From JAMXLO01 sp963812475 (lineage in GTDB: Bacteria; Pseudomonadota; Alphaproteobacteria; Acetobacterales; Acetobacteraceae): DNA of 64,000 bases. This document shows, in pieces, positions 43,370-52,626 of the stretch. Within the stretch, counting starts at the first letter, position 1; each line of letters starts with the position of its first letter. The translations under genes and the position numbers were made by a program. The DNA is taken from positions 26,812-90,811 of the forward strand of contig CAWEVI010000071.1 of the NCBI GenBank assembly GCA_963812475.1, given 5' to 3'. The notes under the pieces were generated by a model. The model searched no databases and was not told the origin of the DNA. It saw only the letters and a list, made by a program, of their open reading frames with translations.

Positions 43370-44323
43370 ATGCCGGAATCGCCGATCCTGACGCGTGCGG
43401 CGCCGGCGCTCCATGCGGTCGGTACAAATTGGGGCACGGTCGATCTCAATTTATTGATCGTGTTCGACGCGGTCATGCAGGAGCGCAACCTTACCCGAGC
43501 CGGCAAACGTCTCGGACTTAGCCAGCCTGCTGCCAGCCATGCGCTGGCCCGGTTGCGCCAGATGCTGCATGACGATTTGTTCATTCGCACGCCCGACGGC
43601 ATGCGACCGACGCCGCGTGCCGAGCAGATGGCTCAGCCGGTGCGCGAGGCGTTGCGTGAACTGCGCATTACGCTGGAGCCGGAGGCATTTGAACCGGCCA
43701 GTTCCACGCGCGAATTCAGTCTGGCGGTGAACAACTACGCCGCCCGCGCAATCGTGCCGGCATTGGCGCGCATCGTGGGCAATCTCGCGCCGCGGGTGAG
43801 CCTGGACATCAATCCCATCGGCATGCGGGACGTGTTTGACCATCTGGATGCCGGCGGGATGGACGTGGCCCTCACCACGTTGGTGGATGGCGGCGAGCAA
43901 TTCAAATGCGTCCGCGTCATGGATGACGATTTCGTGGCGCTCCTGGACGGATCGCACCCGGCCGCCGAGGGTGCGGTGATTCCCGCCGAGCGGTTGGCGG
44001 ACATTCCGCATATTGCCATCACCTCAACCGGAGATGACACCAGCTTCATCGACGACGCGTTGGAACAACGCGGTCTGGCGCGGACGATCGCAACGCGCGT
44101 GCCATTTCTATCGGTCGTGCTGATGCTGGTCGGTTCCGACCGGCTGGCGGTTGTCCCGCGCCGCGTTGCCGAGGATCTGGCGCGCATATGTCCGCTCGTC
44201 GCCAGGGAACTGCCGTTTCCATCGCCGCGCATCGTGCTGTCGATGATCTGGCATCGCAGGCTGGACAATCACGCGGCCCATCGCTGGCTGCGCGACATGG
44301 TCAAGGCATCGGTCCGGACCTGA
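43370..44323 (+). CDS. LysR-family transcriptional regulator
   Basis: A 317-residue regulator. The winged helix is at residues ~22-85 (LNLLIVFDAVMQERNLTRAGKRLGLSQPAASHALARLR, seen in parts) and is followed by the PBP2 effector domain (EFSLAVNNYAARAIVPALARI). The NodD/NahR-like LysR subgroup fits best (DLNLLIVFDAV). It lies 99 bases after the lactonase gene on the same strand and likely controls the adjacent catabolic genes. Confidence 0.92.
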   Translation: MPESPILTRAAPALHAVGTNWGTVDLNLLIVFDAVMQERNLTRAGKRLGLSQPAASHALARLRQMLHDDLFIRTPDGMRPTPRAEQMAQPVREALRELRITLEPEAFEPASSTREFSLAVNNYAARAIVPALARIVGNLAPRVSLDINPIGMRDVFDHLDAGGMDVALTTLVDGGEQFKCVRVMDDDFVALLDGSHPAAEGAVIPAERLADIPHIAITSTGDDTSFIDDALEQRGLARTIATRVPFLSVVLMLVGSDRLAVVPRRVAEDLARICPLVARELPFPSPRIVLSMIWHRRLDNHAAHRWLRDMVKASVRT

Positions 44324-44442
44324 CCGCGCAACCGGCGCCTCATTCTTCTGCGGCATGTCCGAATTCGTCCCAGCACGCCTCGTGATCCGCCCGCACCGCA
44401 TCGATATTGCGGTGCAGCATGAAGGATACCGGAGGCAACAAG

Positions 44443-45597
44443 ATGAATGGCAGGGGAATGTGGGCGCCATTGCGCCTAGGGGCGGTTGGCCTGGGTGTCG
44501 TGGCGATCGCCATCGTGGCTGTCGAGGCTTCGCACGCACAGCGTTCGCCCGCGCCGCAGGGTGAAGCCGCAGCGGATGCGCCGGTTCCCGTCGTAACCGC
44601 GAAAGCAGCGCGACAGGATGTGCCGATCTACGCCACCGGGATCGGCAGCGTGGAGGCCTATCAGTCGGTTCTGGTTCGGGCGCGCGTCGATGGCACGTTG
44701 ACGCAGTTTCCGGTGCGTGAAGGCCAGGAGGTCAAGCAGGGCGACCTGATCGCGGTGATCGACCCGCGACCGTACCAGGCGGCGCTGGATCAGGCCACTG
44801 CCAAGAAGGCGCAGGACGAGGCACAACTTGCCAACGCACGACTTAACCTCACGCGCTTTCAGTCGTTGGCGACGCAGGATTTTGCGTCGCGCCAGCAGGT
44901 CGATACACAGCAGGCGCTGGTCAATCAGTTGGTCAGCGCCGTCGCTGGTGACAGTGCTGCGATCGAGGCGGCGCAACTCAATGTTGGATACTGTTTCATC
45001 ATGTCACCGGTCGATGGCCGCGTCGGACTGCGGCAGGTCGATCCCGGCAACCTGATCCATGCGACCGACACGACGGGCATCGTCACGATCACGCAGATCC
45101 ATCCGATCTCTGCCACCTTCACACTGCCGCAGCAGGAACTGCCGCGCGTGCAGACCGACATGGCCAGCGGTGCAGCCCCGGTGCTCGCCTATGACAGCGA
45201 CGATCACACCGAGTTGGGGGAGGGAACGCTGCTGACGCCGGACAACATGATCGACCCGAACACCGGAACGATCCGGCTGAAGGCGACATTTCCCAACAAG
45301 GATGGAAAACTCTGGCCGGGCCAGTTCATCAACGCGCATCTGCAGATCGGCATGGCGCGCAATGCGGTGACCATCCCACCGGCGGCGATCGAGCACGGAC
45401 CGGATGGGCTCTACGTCTATGTCGTCAAGCCGGACACGACGATCGCACTGGCGACGGTCGCCATCGGTTACCAGACCGACAAACTCGCCGTTGTTACCAG
45501 TGGACTCGCCGACAATGAAAACGTGGTGATCGGCGGGCAGTCTCGGCTGGAGTCCGGCACCAAGGTGGCTGTTGCCGCCGCACCAAATGCGAGCTGA
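44443..45597 (+). CDS. RND efflux periplasmic adaptor (MdtA-like)
   Basis: A 384-residue membrane-fusion protein. It has an N-terminal anchor (LGAVGLGVVAIAIVAV), the lipoyl half-motifs VRARVDGTLTQFPVREGQEVKQGD and FIMSPVDGRVGLRQVD, a coiled-coil hairpin between them, and the beta-barrel and membrane-proximal domains. It links the inner-membrane pump encoded next (three bases later) to an outer-membrane channel not encoded here. ATG 44443 is chosen because GGAGG lies eight bases upstream; in-frame ATGs at 44407 and 44419 are alternatives. Confidence 0.92.
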   Translation: MNGRGMWAPLRLGAVGLGVVAIAIVAVEASHAQRSPAPQGEAAADAPVPVVTAKAARQDVPIYATGIGSVEAYQSVLVRARVDGTLTQFPVREGQEVKQGDLIAVIDPRPYQAALDQATAKKAQDEAQLANARLNLTRFQSLATQDFASRQQVDTQQALVNQLVSAVAGDSAAIEAAQLNVGYCFIMSPVDGRVGLRQVDPGNLIHATDTTGIVTITQIHPISATFTLPQQELPRVQTDMASGAAPVLAYDSDDHTELGEGTLLTPDNMIDPNTGTIRLKATFPNKDGKLWPGQFINAHLQIGMARNAVTIPPAAIEHGPDGLYVYVVKPDTTIALATVAIGYQTDKLAVVTSGLADNENVVIGGQSRLESGTKVAVAAAPNAS

Positions 45598-45600
45598 CCG

Positions 45601-48600
45601 ATGAGCATCTCCACGCCATTCATTCGCCGGCCAATCGGCACGTCTCTGCTGATGGCCGCAATCTTCCTTGTCGGTCTCGCGGCGTATCCGCTGCTGCCTG
45701 TCGCGCCTTTGCCGCAGGTGGATTTCCCGACGATCACGGTCACCGCGCAATATCCGGGCGCCAGTCCGGATACGATGGCATCCACAGTCGCCGAGCCGCT
45801 GGAGACTCAGTTCAGCCAGATCAATGGCCTGGCGCAGATGACTTCGACGAACGTGCTGGGCACCAGCACGGTCACGCTGCAGTTCGACCTCGATCGCAAC
45901 ATCGACGCCGCGTCAACCGACGTGTTGGAGGCGATCAACGCCGCGCAGGGGCAATTGCCGAAGAACCTGCCGAACCAGCCGACCATCCGCAAGATCAACC
46001 CGGCGGATGCGCCGATCTTCATCCTGGCGGTGCAGTCGAACGAGCTGCCGCTGACGACGGTGGACGACTATGCCGAGAACATCCTGTCGCAGCAGCTGTC
46101 GAAGATTGCGGGCGTGTCGGAGGTATTGGTCGGCGGGCAGCAGAAGCCGGCGATCCGCGTGCAGATCGACCCTGCCAAGCTCGCCTACATGGGGCTCACG
46201 CTCGAGGACGTGCGCACGGTCATCACCAATGCAACCGTGGACAGCCCAAAGGGCAGCATCGACGGGCCGGACAAATCCTATACCGTGCTGGATGACGACC
46301 AGCTGACGGATCCAGCGCCGTACAACGACATCGTTGTCGCCTGGCGCAATGGCGCGCCGGTGCACATCGGCGACATCGGCCAAGCGGTGCGGGGACCGCA
46401 GAACCGCGAACTCGCCGCCTGGCAGAATGGCAAGCACGGTATTCTCCTGCTCGCGTTCAAGCAGCCAGGCGCCAACGTGATACAGACCGTGGAACGCATC
46501 AAGGCGGCCCTGCCGGCGCTGGAGGCGTCCATTCCCCCGTCGGTGCACGTCAACACCATCGTCGATCGTACCCAGGTGATCCGTGCATCGGTCAGCGACG
46601 TGGAGTTCACCCTGGCGCTATCGATCGGATTGGTGGTGATGGTGATCTTCCTGTTCCTGCGCAACGTGTGGGCAACGATCATCCCCAGCGTCACCGTGCC
46701 GTTGGCGCTGGTTGGCACACTGGGCGCGATGTTCCTGATGGGATTCAGCCTCGACAACCTGTCGCTGATGGGCCTGACGATTGCGGTCGGCTTCGTCGTC
46801 GATGACGCCATCGTCATGCTGGAGAACATCTATCGGCACATCGAGGACGGCATGTCCCCGATGGATGCGGCGCTCAAGGGCGCCGGCGAGATCGGCTTCA
46901 CCATCGTCTCGATCAGCCTGTCGCTCATCGCGGTGTTCATTCCGCTGCTGCTGATGGGTGGCATCGTGGGACGTCTGTTCCGCGAGTTCGCCATGACCGT
47001 ATCGATCACGGTTCTGGTCTCGGCGATGGTCTCGCTGACGCTGACACCGATGATGTGCTCGCGCTTCCTGTCGAACCACCACGGCCAGCATGGCCGGCTC
47101 TACCGCATGGTCGAGGCGATGTTCGACGGAATGCTGGGCTTCTATCGCACCACACTGGACATCGCGCTGCGCTTCCGGTTCGTCACGCTGATGGTGTTCA
47201 TCGCGACGGTGACGGTCACCGGAGCACTGTTCGTCATCATCCCGAAGGGCTTCTTCCCGACCCAGGATGTCGGCCTGATCATCGGCATCTCCGAAGGCGC
47301 CCAGGATTCGTCGTTCGAGCGCATGGCCAAGCTGCAGCAGCAGCTCAACGACATCGTCGCGCATGATCCCGCGGTGGCGTCGTTCGCCTCGCAGGTTGGT
47401 GCCGGAACCGGCGGCCAGCAGGGCAACGACGGGCGGATGTACATCAACCTCAAGCCATGGGATCAACGGCCCGGTGATGACGTGATGAAGGTGATCGCCC
47501 GGCTGTCGCAAAAGGTGCAGGCGGTACCCGGCGTGCAGCTGTTCATGCAGCCGGCACAGGACATCAACGTCGGCGGGCGGCTGTCGCGCACGCTGTACCA
47601 GTACACATTGCAGGACGCCGACCCTGCGGAGCTGAATGCCTGGGCGCCGAAGATGCTGCAACGGATGCAGTCGCTGGCCCTACTGCGCGATGTCGCCACC
47701 GACCAGCAGATCGCCGGCACCACCGCGACGCTTACCATCGACCGCGACGCGGCACAGCGCTTCGGCATCGAGCCGCAGCAGATCGACGACACCCTGTACG
47801 ATGCGTTCGGGCAGCGCGAGGTGACGCAGTACTTCACCCAGCTCAACTCGTATTTCGTCATCCTGGAAGTGCCGCCGCAGCTCGAGGGCGATGTCGAGAC
47901 GCTGCGCAAGCTCTACGTGCGCGCGCCCAACGGTCAGGCGGTGCCGCTGTCGGTGCTGGTGCGCACCGATACCAAGCCGATCACGCCGCTGGCGGTGAAC
48001 CATCAGAGCCAGTTCCCGGCCGTGACCATTTCGTTCAACCTGGCCCCGGGCGCCTCACTGGGCGATGCCGTGACCGCGATCGACCAGATCCGCGACGACC
48101 TGCATGCCCCGCTGTCGCTCCAGGGCAGCTTCGAAGGCAGCGCACAGGCCTTCCAGACTTCGCTCAGCACCGAGCCCTACCTGATCGCCGCGGCGCTGAC
48201 TGCGGTCTACATCATTCTCGGCGTGCTCTACGAAAGCTACATTCTGCCGCTCACAATTCTGTCCACGTTGCCATCCGCCGGCGTCGGCGCATTGTTGATG
48301 CTGATGCTGACGCACACCGATCTGTCGGTGATCGCCATGATCGGCATCATCCTGCTGATCGGCATCGTGAAGAAGAACGGCATCATGATGGTGGATTTCG
48401 CCATCCATGCCGAACGCACCGACGGCATGGCGCCGGCCGATGCCATCCGCCAGGCCTGCCTGCTGCGCTTTCGCCCGATCCTGATGACGACCATGGCGGC
48501 GCTGCTGTCCGGGCTGCCGTTGATGCTGGAAAGCGGCGCAGGCTCCGAACTGCGCAAACCGCTTGGCTACGCGATGGTCGGTGGGCTGCTGCTGAGCCAG

Positions 48601-48729
48601 GTGCTCACTCTCTACACGACGCCCGTCATCTACCTTTATCTGGATCGGCTGCAGCAGCTGCTGTCGCCGCAACGCCGCCTACGACTGCCTCGGCTGGCCG
48701 AGAAGCTGAGAGAGGTCGGCGCCGGGTAG
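45601..48729 (+). CDS. RND multidrug efflux permease (MdtB/MdtC-like)
   Basis: A 1042-residue HAE1-type pump with twelve expected membrane helices. The N-terminal ISTPFIRRPIGTSLLMAAIFL, proton-relay Asp pair in VGFVVDDAIVMLENI, GFFPTQDVG and the C-terminal GIVKKNGIMMVDFA are all typical. It exports amphiphilic compounds from the periplasm by proton antiport, forming a trimer or heterotrimer. A single permease gene is present, unlike mdtBC. Only three bases separate it from the adaptor gene. No regulator is directly upstream except LysR. Confidence 0.94.
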   Translation: MSISTPFIRRPIGTSLLMAAIFLVGLAAYPLLPVAPLPQVDFPTITVTAQYPGASPDTMASTVAEPLETQFSQINGLAQMTSTNVLGTSTVTLQFDLDRNIDAASTDVLEAINAAQGQLPKNLPNQPTIRKINPADAPIFILAVQSNELPLTTVDDYAENILSQQLSKIAGVSEVLVGGQQKPAIRVQIDPAKLAYMGLTLEDVRTVITNATVDSPKGSIDGPDKSYTVLDDDQLTDPAPYNDIVVAWRNGAPVHIGDIGQAVRGPQNRELAAWQNGKHGILLLAFKQPGANVIQTVERIKAALPALEASIPPSVHVNTIVDRTQVIRASVSDVEFTLALSIGLVVMVIFLFLRNVWATIIPSVTVPLALVGTLGAMFLMGFSLDNLSLMGLTIAVGFVVDDAIVMLENIYRHIEDGMSPMDAALKGAGEIGFTIVSISLSLIAVFIPLLLMGGIVGRLFREFAMTVSITVLVSAMVSLTLTPMMCSRFLSNHHGQHGRLYRMVEAMFDGMLGFYRTTLDIALRFRFVTLMVFIATVTVTGALFVIIPKGFFPTQDVGLIIGISEGAQDSSFERMAKLQQQLNDIVAHDPAVASFASQVGAGTGGQQGNDGRMYINLKPWDQRPGDDVMKVIARLSQKVQAVPGVQLFMQPAQDINVGGRLSRTLYQYTLQDADPAELNAWAPKMLQRMQSLALLRDVATDQQIAGTTATLTIDRDAAQRFGIEPQQIDDTLYDAFGQREVTQYFTQLNSYFVILEVPPQLEGDVETLRKLYVRAPNGQAVPLSVLVRTDTKPITPLAVNHQSQFPAVTISFNLAPGASLGDAVTAIDQIRDDLHAPLSLQGSFEGSAQAFQTSLSTEPYLIAAALTAVYIILGVLYESYILPLTILSTLPSAGVGALLMLMLTHTDLSVIAMIGIILLIGIVKKNGIMMVDFAIHAERTDGMAPADAIRQACLLRFRPILMTTMAALLSGLPLMLESGAGSELRKPLGYAMVGGLLLSQVLTLYTTPVIYLYLDRLQQLLSPQRRLRLPRLAEKLREVGAG

Positions 48730-48796
48730 ACCGAGCGCGCTGTTCGATTGACGCCGCAGAACATCTTCCGCGCACACACAGCAAGGACCGCATGCC

Positions 48797-49252
48797 ATGC
48801 CTGATCTCACCGTCAACGGCGTCAAGCACAGTCTGGACGTCGATCCCGCGATGCCGTTGCTATGGGCTTTACGCGACCTGCTCGCTTTGCGCGGCACGAA
48901 GTTCGGTTGCGGAATCGGTGCCTGCGGCGCGTGCACCGTTCATCTGGATGGGCAGGCGGTGCGCTCCTGCATCACCACGCTGGAGGATGCCGCGGGCAAG
49001 CAGGTGCTGACCATCGAGGGTCTTGGCCTACAGGGCGAACACGCGGTTCAGCGCGCCTGGAAGGCAACGAACGTGCCGCAGTGCGGCTACTGTCAGCCGG
49101 GCCAGATCATGCAGGCCGCCGCGCTGTTGAAGCAGACGCCGAAACCGACCGAGCAACAGATCATCGATGCGATGAGCGGAAATATATGCCGTTGCGGCAC
49201 CTATCAGCGGATCAAGACAGCGATCCACGCGGCGGCTGCGGCGGCAGCGTGA
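48797..49252 (+). CDS. [2Fe-2S] small subunit of an IorAB/aldehyde-oxidase-type molybdenum hydroxylase
   Basis: A 151-residue protein carrying two [2Fe-2S] clusters: the plant-type site CGIGACGACTVHLDG..RSC and the helical site CGYCQPGQIMQAA..ICRCGTY. It passes electrons from the molybdopterin subunit. Because no FAD subunit gene is present, the complex is of the two-subunit isoquinoline 1-oxidoreductase type. TGATG overlaps the large-subunit start, indicating coupling. Confidence 0.92.
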   Translation: MPDLTVNGVKHSLDVDPAMPLLWALRDLLALRGTKFGCGIGACGACTVHLDGQAVRSCITTLEDAAGKQVLTIEGLGLQGEHAVQRAWKATNVPQCGYCQPGQIMQAAALLKQTPKPTEQQIIDAMSGNICRCGTYQRIKTAIHAAAAAAA

Positions 49253-51497
49253 TGAGCAAGCTCGAAAATCTCAGCCGCCGTCACGTGCTGAGGGGCATCG
49301 CGCTGTCGCGCTTCATGCTCGGCGCACGCGTTGCGACGTGGTCGCCGATAGACCAGGCCGGCGCCGATCCCGCATCTTTCGCACCCAATCTGTTTGTCGC
49401 GATCGCATCGACCGGCCAGGTGACGATCGTCGTGTCGCGCTCGGAGATGGGCACCGGCATCCGCACCAGCCTGGCGATGGTGCTGGCCGACGAACTGGAT
49501 GCGGACTGGCAATCCGTCCGCGTGGAGCAGGCGCAAGGCGACGCCAAATACGGCGACCAGAACACCGACGGCTCGAAGAGCGTTCGTCTGCTGCTGAATA
49601 CGATGCGCGATGCCGGTGCCGCGGCGCGCCATATGCTGGTGACTGCCGCCGCACGTCGCTGGGGCGTTGTGCCGTCCGCGTGCCACACGGAGGCCGGCGC
49701 CGTGGTGCTGCGTGCCGCTGGCAAGCGCCTGGGCTATGGCGACCTGGCTGACGATGCGGCGAAGCTGCCGGTGCCGCCGCCCGCGTCGGTGTCGCTGAAG
49801 TCGCGCGCCGACTGGCGCTACATCGGCAAGCCCGTGCCGATCCTCGATCTGGACGACATTGTGCAGGGCAGTGCGGTCTATGGCATCGACGTGATGCTGC
49901 CGGGAATGCTGCACGCCTCTATCGAACGGCCGCCAAGCTATGGCGGGCGCGTCAAAAGCCACGACGCAACCGAGACGCTGAGGGTGCCAGGTGTCGAACG
50001 CGTGGTGGAAATTCCCGGCGCCCCGCCGCCATCGGGATTCTTGCCGCTGGGTGGCATTGCGGTGATCGCAGCCAACACCTGGGCGGCCATGCAGGGGCGG
50101 CAAAAGCTGCGGATCGAATGGGAGCCCGGGCCCAACGCCGACTATGACACCTCGGACTATCGCGCCGCGTTGGAGGCGACCGCGCGGCAGCCGGGCCAGG
50201 TGGCGCGCGAGAATGGTGACGTAGACAGCGCATTGCAGACTGCCAGCAAGCGGATCAGGGCCGACTACTTCGTGCCACATCTCGCGCATGCGACGATGGA
50301 GCCGGAAGCCTGCACCGCGGTGTTCGCGGACGGTGCGTGCACGGTATGGGCCGCCACGCAGAATCCGCAGCAGGCACGCCGGACGGTCGCGGAGCTTTTG
50401 GACATTCATCAATCGGCGGTGACGGTGAACGTCACCTTGCTTGGCGGCGGATTTGGACGGAAGTCGAAGCCCGACTATGTCGCCGAAGCGGCGTTCCTTG
50501 CGCGAGCGGTTGGCGCACCGGTGAAGGTGACATGGACGCGCGAGGATGATCTCACGCATGACTACTATCACGCGATCGCCGCGCAGCATCTGGAGGGTGG
50601 CCTGGATGCGGGCGGCAAGCCGGTGGCCTGGCTCCACCGTACGGTGTTCCCCTCGATCGGCTCCACCTTCACCGCCAACACGGGGTATGGTTCTCCCGGC
50701 GAATTGAGCCAGGGCGTGGTGGACATGCCTTTCGATATTCCGAACGTGCGCTGCGAGAACGGCAGAGCCGATGCCCATGTGCGTATCGGCTGGTACCGCT
50801 CCGTCTACAACATCCGCACGCATTCGCGGTTGGCTCGTTCGTCGATGAACTTGCGGCGGCGGCGGAAAAGGACCCGGTGCAGTTCCTGCTGTCGGCGCTC
50901 GGCGCGCCGCGCAAGCTGGACCCTAATCTCCTGGGGTCGGCATATTCCAATTACGGCGCATCGCTGGATGAGTATCCCATCGATGTCGGGCGGATGCGCA
51001 ATGTGGTCCTGTTGGCCGCCGCGCGTTCCGGCTGGGGATCGCCGCTCCCGGAACGTCACGGGCGGGGCATAGCCGTGCATCGCAGTTTCCTGACCTATGT
51101 CGCCGCGGTGACGCATGTGGCGGTCGCAGCGGATGGCACGGTGACGGTGCCGCGTATCGATCTCGCGGTGGATTGCGGAATGGTGGTGAACCCCGACCGG
51201 GTTGCGGCGCAGTTCGAAGGCGCGGCGATCATGGGTCTCGGCAATGCGCTCTACAGCCGCCTGACCTTCCGTCAGGGGCGCGCGGAACAGAGCAACTTTA
51301 CCGACTATCAGGTGCCCCACATCGATGCCACGCCGGAGACGCACGTTTACCTGGTGCGGAGCGAAGCGCCGCCCGGCGGCGCCGGCGAGCCCGGTGTGCC
51401 GCCGGTGTCCGCGGCGATCTGCAATGCGATCTTCCGTGCAGTGGGACGCAGGGTCCGCGCCCTGCCGGTCGATCCGGCGGACCTGAAGGCGGCCTGA
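49252..51497 (+). pseudogene. Molybdopterin large subunit (IorB-like), frameshifted near 50814
   Basis: The gene begins with a Tat-type leader (SRRHVLRGIAL) and continues as the xanthine-oxidase family large subunit (GQVTIVVSRSEMGTGI, WRYIGKPVPILDLDDIVQG, LGGGFGRKSKPDYV). At about 50814, after SVYNI, the frame shifts. The remaining 225 codons (HAFAVGSFVDELA..FLLSALGAPRK, GMVVNPDRVAAQFEGA, GVPPVSAAICNAIF) continue in another frame to TGA at 51497. One missing C in ATCCGCAC (expected ATCCCGCAC) would explain it. The total of about 748 codons is normal. It would hydroxylate N-heterocycles or aldehydes in the periplasm if repaired. Confidence 0.87.
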
Positions 51498-51610
51498 GCC
51501 GACCCACGCCGCCGGCGCCCCGGGGGCGCTTGCGGTTTCGCCTCGGCTCGCCGGTTCCACCGCTACAACGATATGGTAATGTGTCCCTTCCATATCGGTG
51601 CACAGGAACC

Positions 51611-52342
51611 ATGACGGCGCTGCTTGATGTCACGGCCTTCAAGGGCATGGACCCTGCCGAGCTCGATCGGATCGAGGCACGAAGCCGAATGATCGAGCCA
51701 CGCGACGGTACACAGATCTTCGCGCAGGGCGACGCGGCAGACGCCGTGTATGCCATCGTCTCCGGCGAGGGGCATGTCCGCATCGGCAAGATCGATCGGA
51801 CCAGCAAGGGCCTCATGATCGCGATCTCCGGAGCGGGGGATATTTTCGGGGAAGTTGCGGTCATCGATGGCAGTACGCGCACGGCGGATGCCGTTGCTGA
51901 AGGGCGCGTGCGGCTGTTGCGGATCAGCAGCAGCGTGTTCATCCAGGTCCTGGAGAACAACCCAAAGCTCGGCGCCAATCTTTGCCGAATATTTGCCAGC
52001 CAGCTGCGCCGGACGTCCGACCTGCTCCAGGATGCGACGTTCGAAAGTCTGGAAGTCCGGCTTGCGCGTCAGGTGCTTTATCTCGCCAGGCGTGAGGGTC
52101 GGCGCACCGATCAGGGGCTGCAGCTTGCGGGGCGGTTCCGGCAGAGCGACCTGGCGGACCTGCTCGGAGCCACCACCCGCAGCATCATTACGATCCTGAA
52201 TGCGTGGCGGGCCTCTGGCGTCGTCATCTACGATGCGGCGCGCGCGCAACTTACCGTTTGCCGCGAAGCGGGCCTTCACGCTCTCGCCGGCAGCAGGGAG
52301 GAACAGCAGGAGCGGCTCTATGCCAACCGCATTTCACAATGA
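51611..52342 (+). CDS. Crp/Fnr-family transcriptional regulator
   Basis: A 243-residue regulator. The cyclic-nucleotide-binding barrel is at residues ~15-120 (IFAQGDAADAVYAIVSGEGHVRIG, DIFGEVAVIDGSTRTADAVA) and the winged helix at ~165-215 (RFRQSDLADLLGATTRSIITILNAWRASG). No Fnr-type Cys cluster is seen at the N-terminus, so it senses a nucleotide or another small ligand. AGGA is four bases before ATG 51611. It may serve the molybdenum hydroxylase or the genes after it. Confidence 0.9.
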   Translation: MTALLDVTAFKGMDPAELDRIEARSRMIEPRDGTQIFAQGDAADAVYAIVSGEGHVRIGKIDRTSKGLMIAISGAGDIFGEVAVIDGSTRTADAVAEGRVRLLRISSSVFIQVLENNPKLGANLCRIFASQLRRTSDLLQDATFESLEVRLARQVLYLARREGRRTDQGLQLAGRFRQSDLADLLGATTRSIITILNAWRASGVVIYDAARAQLTVCREAGLHALAGSREEQQERLYANRISQ

Positions 52343-52575
52343 GCCGTCCGAGTGAGCGACGTATGACCCGCTTCTGCGTCATGGCCGCGCAAGTCCTGGC
52401 AATCTTGACAGCGAGCGCGGCGGTCGGCCCGACATTCGCAGCCGACGTGAAAACGGGCAAGGAACGACTGACCGACAAGGCATCCGACGAGCAGCGTGTG
52501 GATGATTGCAAAGTGGCGCAGGCTCGAAGGACCCGTCCCCGCCCGACCACCTGCGCAGCGGGCGCCGGAGGCTGA
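52339..52575 (+). CDS. Small secreted protein of unknown function
   Basis: A 78-residue product with a signal peptide (AAQVLAILTASAAVGPTFA) and a mature part of about 45 residues, KTGKERLTDKASDEQRVDDCKVAQARR.., with two cysteines (DCK and TTC) that could form one disulfide. ATG 52339 overlaps the crp stop; ATG 52363 starts closer to the signal. The ASDEQRVDDCKV core looks like a conserved small-protein motif of alphaproteobacteria; no function is known to me. Confidence 0.6.
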   Translation: MSRPSERRMTRFCVMAAQVLAILTASAAVGPTFAADVKTGKERLTDKASDEQRVDDCKVAQARRTRPRPTTCAAGAGG

Positions 52576-52626
52576 CGGCCTTTCAAACAAGATTGGATGA
52601 GCGTTGTCGTCTCAACCGCGGCCGCC

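Noticed and set aside
49204..50823. 539-codon open frame antisense to the molybdenum hydroxylase subunit
   Set aside because: It mirrors the codon periodicity of the real gene and has no recognisable motif.
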